Assembly: GCA_025924845.1 (NCBI GenBank)
Contig: JAICHN010000157.1
Span: forward strand, 1-10,296
Reading direction: 5' to 3'
Length of the DNA stretch: 10,296 nt
DNA from: Chloroflexota bacterium
Lineage (GTDB): Bacteria > Chloroflexota > UBA5177 > JANWHV01
A program made the position numbers and the translations under genes. Every line of letters starts with the position of its first letter. Position 1 is the stretch's first letter. Under the pieces are notes generated by a model. The model ran no database searches, was not told the DNA's origin, and worked only from the letters and a program-made list of their open reading frames with translations. Below, piece by piece: positions 1 to 6,182 of the stretch.

Positions 1-485
1 AATCGCAGTTCCAATATGCGCCTGCGGAACCCCTACTCGTTATACTCAGCCGCGACGCGCGACAGCAAGCGGCAATATTCTAGATGTCAGAGCAGAGGCA
101 TGCTTCGCCACGATCCTCGATTTGCCGCGGGGTACCTCCCCGCGGCACCAGCCTTGCCTATTCTGGATAAGAAGCGAGGGCCGGCGTGGACTAGGACCGC
201 TCACCGTTCGGGCCCACTCTTTTGACCGATGCCGGCGCCGCCGCGCGACTCCAGACTGTACTCAGGCGAAGGTTCTCTGCTGGGTTATCCTCCCCGCGCA
301 CGGCGCTCCATCCCTTCTCGTTGGCACGCCCGGTAGTAAGCTTCTCCCCGGCCCGTTTAAGGCGGGCGGTTCGTGTACTCACGCAGCCGGGATGACGGGT
401 AGGAGTGCCGCATGGAGTACATGCCGAGCAATCCGCCGATCCCTGGCCTCTGTGGCGTGGCGAAGTGATGTGGGTGGGGATGGAT
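1..485. other. leading stretch without a supportable gene
   Basis: No frame here shows a protein I recognise. On the + strand one frame is open from base 2 to 568 and another from 16 to 225, but their translations are rich in Arg, Cys, Ser and Pro, lack family motifs and have no convincing ribosome binding site. A minus-strand frame (538-191) is also open and equally featureless. The stretch contains a strong hairpin (123-147, listed separately) and a smaller GCCCG/CGGGC stem at 351-367. It may be the untranslated region between an upstream gene and the propeller gene, or a decayed remnant. I cannot tell which. Confidence 0.5.
123..147. repeat. perfect 10-bp inverted repeat (hairpin)
   Basis: The arms TGCCGCGGGG (123-132) and CCCCGCGGCA (138-147) are exact reverse complements around a 5-base loop, TACCT. 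The stem is almost all G-C, so it should be very stable in RNA. Neither side has the T-run expected of an intrinsic terminator: CCAGCC follows on the + strand and AAATCG on the - strand. Possible roles are a terminator without a U-tract, a REP-like palindrome or a protein binding site. The structure is certain; the role is not. Confidence 0.7.
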
Positions 486-1841
486 ATGGAGTTGCGTACG
501 GCCCTAGCCTCATTGGAAAATCTTCGCGCATTACCCACGTCGGCCCGCCCTACCGTGGATGCCCGTGACGTTGCCGTGCCCGACGGCTACACCATGGAGC
601 CCGTCGTGGTCGGTCTCTCCTTTCCCACCGGTATGGGCTTCGCCGATGATGGACGCTTGTTCATTCTGGAGGGCGGCAGTACGTGGCCGACCCGCCCGTA
701 TATGCCCGCCCGCATCCTGAGCCTCCTGCCGTCGGGTCAACTCGAGGCGCTCACCGAGGAAGTCCTGGGCGGTCCACGAGGAGTCGTCTGGAAGGACGGC
801 GCCCTCTACGTGAGCATCAAGGGCGGCTACCACACCCAGATCGTCAGGCACGATCTCGCCACCGGCGAGCGCACGCGGATCTTCGACAAGATACCCAACG
901 GCGGCCGGCACGAGCCCGGAGGGCCGCTGTTCGGGACGGATGGCCTCTTGTACTTCGCACAGGGATCGGTGTCGCAGAACGGCGTGGTCCTGCCGCAAGG
1001 ATTCACCGTGGACATCGCCAAGCACCCCGCCGCCCACGACGTGCCGGGTCAGGATGTTACGCTCACCGGGAACAACGTCTGGAGCCGCGATCCCCGCGCG
1101 CCCTATCCCTATCTGGTCAAGACCGGCCCCTTTAAAGCGTTCGGAGAGGCCGCCGTCAAAGGGGAGGTGGTCAAGGGCGAACTCTTCTGTACCAGCGGCC
1201 TCTGGCGGTCGCGGCCCGATGGGAGTGATGTCGAACTCCTCGCCTGGGGTATTCGCAATCCCTACGGCATGGCCTTCAGCGAGGATGGCGACCTCTACGT
1301 CTCCGACAACGACCTCGAGGAAAAGGGAGAGCGCGCCGTCGCCGAGGATCCGGACCGCATCTGGCATATCAAGAACGCGCGGCAGCCGCACGGGAGCGTG
1401 ACCACGCCGGACTGGTACGGTTTCCCCGAATACTGCGCCGATGGCTTACTCGCCTGGGACGAGAAGCATCTGCCGCTCAAGGGCAAGGCGGCGGAGCCGC
1501 TGATCGAGAATCCTCCACCCTGGGCCGGTCCCCCCGCGTTCCGCGAAGTGCCTCACTCGTGCATGACCAAAATGGACTTCTGCCGCTCGGATGCATTTGG
1601 CCATCGAGGCGAGCTGTTCGCCTGCGAGTGGGGCACGCTTGCGCCGCTGAACACGCCGCGCGACCAGGAATTGGTACACGGATTCAAGGTGATCCGGGTC
1701 GATGTGAAGACCGGCACGGGCCATACGTTCCTCGCGATCACCTTCCCGGTGGTAAACGAGAAGTCAACCCAGCAACTCCTCCTCCAGGAATACATGCTGG
1801 AGATGGCCGCCAAGTCGATCCTCTATAAGGCAAACATCTAG
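486..1841 (+). CDS. glucose/sorbosone dehydrogenase-like beta-propeller protein, C-terminus atypical
   Basis: The protein resembles the PQQ-dependent sugar dehydrogenase (glucose/sorbosone dehydrogenase) propeller family, whose better-known members oxidise sugars in the periplasm. Numbered from the ATG at 486 (451 aa), blade-type motifs include LSFPTG (44-49) then GRLFILEGG, NGGRHE (138-143), WGIRNPYGMAF (254-264), DLYVSDND (269-276) and GFKVIRVDV (399-407). The family normally continues with another strand block after that last motif. Here it is followed by about 38 unrelated-looking residues ending in YKANI. I see no signal peptide. The frame stays open back to a GTG at 405, with further starts at 465, 468 and 480. 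I prefer 486 because GGGGA lies 5 nt upstream and the family homology begins soon after (PDGY). The AGGAG at 401-405 overlaps the 405 GTG and cannot serve it. Whether the protein binds PQQ or is active is unknown. It may be a 3'-truncated gene. Confidence 0.75.
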   Translation: MELRTALASLENLRALPTSARPTVDARDVAVPDGYTMEPVVVGLSFPTGMGFADDGRLFILEGGSTWPTRPYMPARILSLLPSGQLEALTEEVLGGPRGVVWKDGALYVSIKGGYHTQIVRHDLATGERTRIFDKIPNGGRHEPGGPLFGTDGLLYFAQGSVSQNGVVLPQGFTVDIAKHPAAHDVPGQDVTLTGNNVWSRDPRAPYPYLVKTGPFKAFGEAAVKGEVVKGELFCTSGLWRSRPDGSDVELLAWGIRNPYGMAFSEDGDLYVSDNDLEEKGERAVAEDPDRIWHIKNARQPHGSVTTPDWYGFPEYCADGLLAWDEKHLPLKGKAAEPLIENPPPWAGPPAFREVPHSCMTKMDFCRSDAFGHRGELFACEWGTLAPLNTPRDQELVHGFKVIRVDVKTGTGHTFLAITFPVVNEKSTQQLLLQEYMLEMAAKSILYKANI

Positions 1842-1847
1842 CACACC

Positions 1848-1876
1848 GGGACGCGGATACCGATCTCTCCGCGCCC
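1848..1876 (+). other. intergenic hairpin ahead of the molybdoenzyme gene
   Basis: GGG (1848-1850), a bulged A and CGCGGA (1852-1857) can pair with TCCGCG (1868-1873) and CCC (1874-1876) around a 10-nt loop, giving a 9-bp stem. It sits in the 58-nt gap after the propeller gene stop and ends 9 nt before the next gene's Shine-Dalgarno. No T-run follows, so an ordinary intrinsic terminator is unlikely. It could be a processing or attenuation structure, or chance in GC-rich DNA. Confidence 0.35.
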
Positions 1877-1899
1877 CCTCTTATGGGAGGAGCAAGATT

Positions 1900-4263
1900 A
1901 TGCCGGAGACGCGGGGCAGTGTAAGTGACATCTGGGGACCGCGTACGCCCTATGTAGGCGACTGGCCCGTGCGCGTAGACGAGCGCCTCGTCGAAGAGCC
2001 GGATCGCTGGGTACCCAGCACGTGCGTTCTTTGTTCCAATGGATGCGGCATGGACATCGGCGTGAAGGATGGGCGGATCGTCGGGGTGCGAGGACACGCC
2101 GACGATATCGCGAGTCGCGGCCGACTGGGACCAAAGGGGTTGCACGGCTGGGAAGCGAACAACAGCCCCGACCGCCTTACCCATCCGCTGATTCGACGCG
2201 CCGGCCGCCTAGAGCCCGCGAACTGGGTCGAGGCCATGGATCTACTGGTCGGCCGATCCAAGGAGCTGATTTCGCGCCACACCAGCCTGAGCATCGGCGT
2301 CTATTCCACCGGCCAACTCTTCATCGAGGAGTATTATACGCTTGCCATGATCGCCAAGGCGGGGCTCCGTACTCCCCATACGGACGGGAACACGCGGCTC
2401 TGCACCTCGACCGCTGCGGCGGCCCTGATGGAGTCGTTCGGCACCGACGGCCAACCCGCGTCCTATCGGGATATCGATCTGACCGATGCCCTGTTCCACA
2501 TCGGCCATAACGTGGCCTCACAGCAGACCGTGCTCTGGGCGCGCATCCTCGATCGGCGCCGCGGCCCCAATCCCCCCAAGCTCATCGTGGTCGATCCCCG
2601 GGCGACGGCGACCGCGAAGGAAGCGGATATTCACCTGGCGCCGCGCCTTGCCACCAACGTTGCCCTGATGAACGGCTTGCTCCATCTGCTGATCAAGGCG
2701 GGCCACGTCGACCACTCCTATATCGAGGCGCATACGGTGGGATTCGACGCCCTCGAGCGAGCGGTTGCCGAATGGCCGCCCGAGCGCGTGGAGCGGGTGA
2801 CGGGCGTTCCCGTACGGCAGGTGCAGGCGGCGGCGGAAATCCTCGGCACGGCGCCCACCCTGGTTTCCACGGTCCTGCAAGGGGTCTATCAGTCGAATCA
2901 GGCTACCGCGGCGGCCGTCCAGGTGAATAACCTGCATCTGATCCGCGGGCTGATCGGCAAACCAGGCGCCGGCGTCTTGCAGATGAATGGCCAGCCCACC
3001 TCGCAGAATACGCGGGAATGCGGCGACAACGGAGCGATGGCCGGATTCCGCAACTACGCGAACCCGCACCATGTCGCCGATCTGGCGCGGGTGTGGAACG
3101 TCGACCCGGAAAGCCTGCCGGATCGTAGCACCCATGCTATGAAGATATTCCAGTACGCCGAGCAAGGCTCGATCAAAATGCTCTGGATTATCGCCACCAA
3201 TCCCCTGGTCTCACTGCCCGATCTCGGGCGTATACGGCGCATCGTTGAGCAAGACAATCTTTTCGTCGTCGTGCAGGACGCGTTCCTGACCGAAACTGCC
3301 GCGGCGGCGGATCTGGTGCTCCCGGCGGCGATGTGGGGCGAGAAGACTGGAACCTTTACCAATACCGACCGCACCGTACATATAGCCCACAAGGCCGTCG
3401 AACCGCCCGGCGAGGCACGTTCCGATTTCGATATCCTGCTCGACTATGCGCGCCACATGGATTTCCGCGACAAAGACGGCACGCCGCTGATCAAATGGGC
3501 CGATCCGGAGAGTGCCTTCGAAGCGTGGAAAGAGTGCTCGCGGGGCCGCCCCTGTGACTATTCGGGCTTGAGTTATGACAAGCTCAACCAGGGCACAGGC
3601 ATCCGCTGGCCCTGCAATGAGCAGTATCCGGACGGCGCCGAGCGGCTCTACACGGACGGCATGTTCAACACCGGGGCCGACTATTGCGAGACATACGGTC
3701 ACGATCTGGTGACCGGCACCTCGGTGACGGCGGAGCAGTACGTGGATCCCCAGGGCAAGGCATTCCTCAAGCCTGCCGACTACCAGCCGCCGTCCGAGGC
3801 GCCGGATGAGGAGTATCCCTTGTGGCTCACCACCGGCCGGGTGGTCTATCAGTGGCATACACGAACCAAGACGGCGCGCGCCGCGGCCCTGCACGCGGCG
3901 GCACCCGATGCCTACGTGCGTATCGCGGCGGAGGATGCTCGGCGCTATGGTATCGTCGACGACGATATGGTCGAGATTACCTCGCGGCGCGGCACCGTAC
4001 TGGAGCCGGCGCGGGTAGGTGACATCGCGCAAGGCGTCGTATTCATCCCCTTCCATTACGGCTACTGGGATCAACCGGATCGGGCGCGCGCGGCGAACGA
4101 GTTGACGCTCACCGGCTGGGATCCGGTGAGTAAACAGCCCTTCTTTAAGTATGCCGCGGTACGGATTCGGAAGGCGCCGGCGGGCACACTGCAGGGACGG
4201 GTAGGTGAAGCCCTGCAACAGATGGTGGACAGGGTCAAGGATAGGGTGAAGGGGGGAACCTGA
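1900..4263 (+). CDS. molybdopterin oxidoreductase, assimilatory nitrate reductase/formate dehydrogenase-like catalytic subunit
   Basis: A 787-residue enzyme of the molybdo-bis-MGD (DMSO reductase) superfamily. The N-terminal iron-sulfur region reads TCVLCSNGCG, giving Cys42, Cys45 and Cys49. At the usual fourth-cysteine site the sequence is GRLGPKG, so Gly77 replaces Cys; the following Lys79 of the electron-transfer motif is kept. NTRLCTST (164-171) places Cys168 as the likely molybdenum ligand, as in Nas/Nap nitrate reductases. Other family blocks are GQPTSQNTRECG (364-375), ATNPLVSLPDL (432-442), EKTGTFTNTDRTVH (481-494) and a C-terminal molydopterin dinucleotide-binding domain beginning near LWLTTGRVVYQWHTRTKT (641-658). 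There is no twin-arginine leader, so I expect it in the cytoplasm. GGAGGAG at 1886-1892, 7 nt before the ATG, supports the start. No FAD, ferredoxin or membrane partner is encoded beside it, so the electron donor or acceptor is unknown. Nitrate reduction and formate oxidation are both possible; the Cys context leans towards a nitrate reductase-like enzyme. Confidence 0.9.
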   Translation: MPETRGSVSDIWGPRTPYVGDWPVRVDERLVEEPDRWVPSTCVLCSNGCGMDIGVKDGRIVGVRGHADDIASRGRLGPKGLHGWEANNSPDRLTHPLIRRAGRLEPANWVEAMDLLVGRSKELISRHTSLSIGVYSTGQLFIEEYYTLAMIAKAGLRTPHTDGNTRLCTSTAAAALMESFGTDGQPASYRDIDLTDALFHIGHNVASQQTVLWARILDRRRGPNPPKLIVVDPRATATAKEADIHLAPRLATNVALMNGLLHLLIKAGHVDHSYIEAHTVGFDALERAVAEWPPERVERVTGVPVRQVQAAAEILGTAPTLVSTVLQGVYQSNQATAAAVQVNNLHLIRGLIGKPGAGVLQMNGQPTSQNTRECGDNGAMAGFRNYANPHHVADLARVWNVDPESLPDRSTHAMKIFQYAEQGSIKMLWIIATNPLVSLPDLGRIRRIVEQDNLFVVVQDAFLTETAAAADLVLPAAMWGEKTGTFTNTDRTVHIAHKAVEPPGEARSDFDILLDYARHMDFRDKDGTPLIKWADPESAFEAWKECSRGRPCDYSGLSYDKLNQGTGIRWPCNEQYPDGAERLYTDGMFNTGADYCETYGHDLVTGTSVTAEQYVDPQGKAFLKPADYQPPSEAPDEEYPLWLTTGRVVYQWHTRTKTARAAALHAAAPDAYVRIAAEDARRYGIVDDDMVEITSRRGTVLEPARVGDIAQGVVFIPFHYGYWDQPDRARAANELTLTGWDPVSKQPFFKYAAVRIRKAPAGTLQGRVGEALQQMVDRVKDRVKGGT

Positions 4264-4264
4264 C

Positions 4265-4720
4265 ATGCACGTCGGCGGCTATCTGGGCGCTCTCCACGAC
4301 AGCGAGCAACAACTTTCCGCATCCTTCACGCTGGTCGCCGACAGGCATCCCGCGGAGCCGGAGGTGATCGCGATCTGTCCGGTGCTCGCCTCCTGGTCAC
4401 GCGAGCATGCCCGGCAACTCCAGCGCTTCCTCGATCAGTACGGCAGGCAGCACATTGCCGCGCCGGCGCTGCGGGATGTGCTTTTCCAGAGTTCACCGCT
4501 CGGCGGCCGCGGGCTGCTCCGCGATCTCCAGGATCTCTCGCTGCTGGTGAACGAAGTACGCCTGACCTGGGCCACGCTCTCCGCGACCGCCAAGGCGCTC
4601 CGGGACGTGGACCTGCAGGAGATCTGCCGGACATCGAGCGAGCAGACCCTGCGGCAACTGGATTGGCTGAAGGTCCAGATTGAGGACGGGGCGGCACAAG
4701 CCCTGATCGCGGCGCCCTGA
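4265..4720 (+). CDS. uncharacterised helical protein coupled to the molybdoenzyme
   Basis: I do not recognise this 151-residue protein. Its ATG comes one base after the molybdoenzyme stop, with a purine-rich AAGGGGGGAA (from about 4249) upstream, so translation of the two is probably coupled. The sequence has long helix-compatible stretches and no signal peptide or membrane segment. The first half carries acidic and histidine residues (Glu14, His28, Glu31, Glu33, Glu47, His48) in SREHARQLQRF-like helices. This faintly suggests a ferritin-like bundle, but the paired ExxH motifs of diiron proteins are not present. The second half (about 84-141) looks like a long two-helix region with NEVRLTWATLS and SEQTLRQLDWL. 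Its position suggests an accessory factor for the oxidoreductase, for example a chaperone or small subunit. That is inference from context only; it does not visibly match NarJ/TorD chaperones. Confidence 0.7.
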   Translation: MHVGGYLGALHDSEQQLSASFTLVADRHPAEPEVIAICPVLASWSREHARQLQRFLDQYGRQHIAAPALRDVLFQSSPLGGRGLLRDLQDLSLLVNEVRLTWATLSATAKALRDVDLQEICRTSSEQTLRQLDWLKVQIEDGAAQALIAAP

Positions 4721-4747
4721 GCCCGAGGTCGGACGGTGCGCCTCTCG

Positions 4748-4776
4748 TTGCATATTAAGGTATGACATGATAGATT
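4748..4776 (+). promoter_or_regulatory. possible sigma70-like promoter
   Basis: TTGCAT (4748-4753) and TAGATT (4771-4776) are separated by 17 nt and match the consensus hexamers at 3/6 and 4/6 positions. The patch is clearly more AT-rich than its surroundings and lies upstream of the glycosyltransferase gene with no gene between. It would leave an untranslated leader of about 285 nt. The match is weak, so this is a suggestion only. Confidence 0.25.
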
Positions 4777-4843
4777 GCGATCAGTGGTCATCCGGGGGAT
4801 CCGAAAGCGAACGCGTACCCATACCAGCAATCAGCGATGAGGC

Positions 4844-4884
4844 GCGGTGACACCTGTCCCGGTCAACAAGGACGGGCATCACGC
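4844..4884 (+). other. imperfect leader hairpin
   Basis: CCTGTCC (4853-4859) pairs with GGACGGG (4870-4876), with one G-U, around a 10-nt loop. Beyond a 2x2 internal loop, GCG-TGA (4844-4850, with G4847 bulged) pairs with TCACGC (4879-4884), making about 13 bp in all. It would lie in the untranslated leader of the glycosyltransferase transcript if the promoter at 4748-4776 is real. I do not recognise a known riboswitch class. Confidence 0.3.
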
Positions 4885-5056
4885 TTGCCTTGCATGCGCC
4901 GCGGCGCTCCGAGCTAAGTGCTTGGGGCATGTCATGCCGCCCATGCGGCGCCCGTAGCCGGCGGGCTTGAACTCCAGCCGTCGCGATACGGTGCATCACG
5001 CCCGCCAGTGGATACCAGGACCGTGCCCGCGCCGGAGGTCGGTCCGTCGGGTGGAC

Positions 5057-5063
5057 AAGGAGG
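5057..5063 (+). promoter_or_regulatory. Shine-Dalgarno that fixes the glycosyltransferase start
   Basis: AAGGAGG, continuing as AGG, ends 4 nt before a GTG at 5068. It is one of the best ribosome binding sites in the window. It argues for the GTG at 5068 over earlier in-frame starts such as the GTG at 4918. Confidence 0.75.
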
Positions 5064-5067
5064 AGGC

Positions 5068-6180
5068 GTGGGGTTCTCATCTCATCATTCGCGCGGTCGC
5101 CGCATCCTGCTCTACGCCTTCTTGCCAATGGGAGACACCCTCTTCGCCCTTCCTACCATCCATGCCCTGCGCGATCGGTATCGGGACGCCGAGATCGTCG
5201 CGCTGGCGTACGGGGCGAGTGCATCCGTCCTCCGCTGCGTTCCCGATATCGATGAGGTCCGTGAGCTACCGTCGCTGCCGGCCTGGCGGCGTACCGGCGT
5301 GCCGCTGCGCGAGTTACGCCGACTGCGGGACCGCCGCTTCGAGGTGGCCGTGGATTTCGCCTCGCCCGCGTACAAGTGGATCAGCATGGTCATTGGTATT
5401 CCCGACCGCACGTACATGAAGTTCGACTTTCTCTGGTGGCTCCTTCCCCGCCCGCATCGCCACTGGCGCGCCACGCACGCCGCGGAACATTATTACGACT
5501 GCGCGCGTGAACTGGTCCTCCCGCCATGGGCGGAAGTCAGCCACCTGCCGCAACTCCGCTTGCCGGCCGACGCCCATCGGCAAGCACAGGCGTTACTGGA
5601 CCGGCAATTCACGGGGCGGGGCGGCCCGCTGGTAGCGCTGCATCCCGGCGGCGCCTGGCTGGGCGGGCGCAAGCACTGGCCGGCGAAGCGCTTCGCCGGC
5701 CTTGCCCGCGACCTGGAGGACCGCTGGGACGCCCGTATCCTGTTCGTCGGAGACGCTCAAGAACGCGATCTTGCCGCCCGAATCGGCGCCGGGCTGCGCC
5801 GACCGCCGCTCGTGGCGGCCGGCGCTACGTCCCTATTGACGAGCTTTGCCCTGATCGCGGCCTGCGACCTATTTATCGGCAACGACTCCGGCCCGCTCCA
5901 CGCGGCCGTGGCGCTGGGCCGGCCGTATGTGGCCATCTATGGGCCGACCTGGACGGCAAACTTCCGTCCCTTGGATCGATATTCCGGTCAGGGCAGCTTG
6001 GTGCGGCCTGCCCGGCCCTGCGGAGCGCCGCAATACTTCGTAGGTTCCCGGCCGATCTGGTGGCGTCCCCACTGCTGTGACCATGTCTGCGCGGCGCTGA
6101 GCACGATCGACGTGGCCACGGTCGCCGCCGAGGCGGATCGGCTTCTCGGTCGGCGTCGTGACCTTGGGGTGGTCGGCTAG
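5068..6180 (+). CDS. glycosyltransferase family 9 (ADP-heptose:LPS heptosyltransferase-like)
   Basis: A 370-residue GT-B fold glycosyltransferase of family GT9, the family that adds heptose from ADP-heptose to the LPS inner core on the cytoplasmic face of the inner membrane. Visible landmarks are the N-terminal Rossmann start RILLYAFLPMGDTLFALP (12-29), the sugar-nucleotide side block LHPGGAW (191-197) with RKHWPAKRFAGLA (201-213), and the signature GNDSGPLHAAVALG (271-284) followed by YGPT (291-294). A cysteine-rich tail (Cys318, then CCDHVC at 336-341) resembles the cysteine pattern near the end of several heptosyltransferase-like proteins. The start is GTG, set by the Shine-Dalgarno at 5057-5063. 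The length is usual for GT9. No other LPS core genes are adjacent, so the acceptor may be LPS or another envelope glycolipid. It is first in a five-gene + strand run, 2 nt ahead of the next gene. Confidence 0.88.
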   Translation: MGFSSHHSRGRRILLYAFLPMGDTLFALPTIHALRDRYRDAEIVALAYGASASVLRCVPDIDEVRELPSLPAWRRTGVPLRELRRLRDRRFEVAVDFASPAYKWISMVIGIPDRTYMKFDFLWWLLPRPHRHWRATHAAEHYYDCARELVLPPWAEVSHLPQLRLPADAHRQAQALLDRQFTGRGGPLVALHPGGAWLGGRKHWPAKRFAGLARDLEDRWDARILFVGDAQERDLAARIGAGLRRPPLVAAGATSLLTSFALIAACDLFIGNDSGPLHAAVALGRPYVAIYGPTWTANFRPLDRYSGQGSLVRPARPCGAPQYFVGSRPIWWRPHCCDHVCAALSTIDVATVAAEADRLLGRRRDLGVVG

Positions 6181-6182
6181 CC

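Larger units (their letters stand above)
4721..5067. other. 347-base intergenic region with possible regulatory structure
   Basis: No gene is supported here. The frame of the downstream glycosyltransferase is open back to 4918, but that extension (Gly/Pro/Ala-rich, no family similarity) is unlikely to be translated because a far better start lies at 5068. The region contains an AT-richer patch with a weak sigma70-like pair (4748-4776), an imperfect long hairpin (4844-4884), a 12-base palindrome GCGCCGCGGCGC (4896-4907) and a GCCCG/CGGGC stem (4950-4966). It is the only long gap between 1900 and 10296, so it is the natural place for the promoter of the downstream cassette. Confidence 0.55.

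Noticed and set aside
190..400. Possible group II intron or structured RNA on the minus strand
   Set aside because: Some phrases looked intron-like, but I found no domain V, no reverse transcriptase and no proper intron boundaries.
2..568. Long open + strand frame across the leader and into the propeller gene
   Set aside because: The translation is rich in Arg, Ser, Cys and Pro, has no family motifs, and overlaps the well-supported propeller frame. Open frames of this length are common in GC-rich DNA.
531..1391. 286-codon minus-strand open frame
   Set aside because: It is antisense to the propeller gene, shows no recognisable domain and has no ribosome binding site of note.
3211..4266. 351-codon minus-strand open frame
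   Set aside because: It lies wholly antisense to the molybdoenzyme gene, which has clear family motifs through this stretch. It is a by-product of the high-GC third codon positions.
4896..4907. 12-base palindrome GCGCCGCGGCGC as an operator
   Set aside because: Palindromes made only of G and C arise readily by chance at this composition, and there is no second copy or regulator gene nearby.
4918..5067. 50-residue N-terminal extension of the glycosyltransferase
   Set aside because: It is low-complexity sequence without family similarity. The family fold begins right after the GTG at 5068, which has a strong Shine-Dalgarno.
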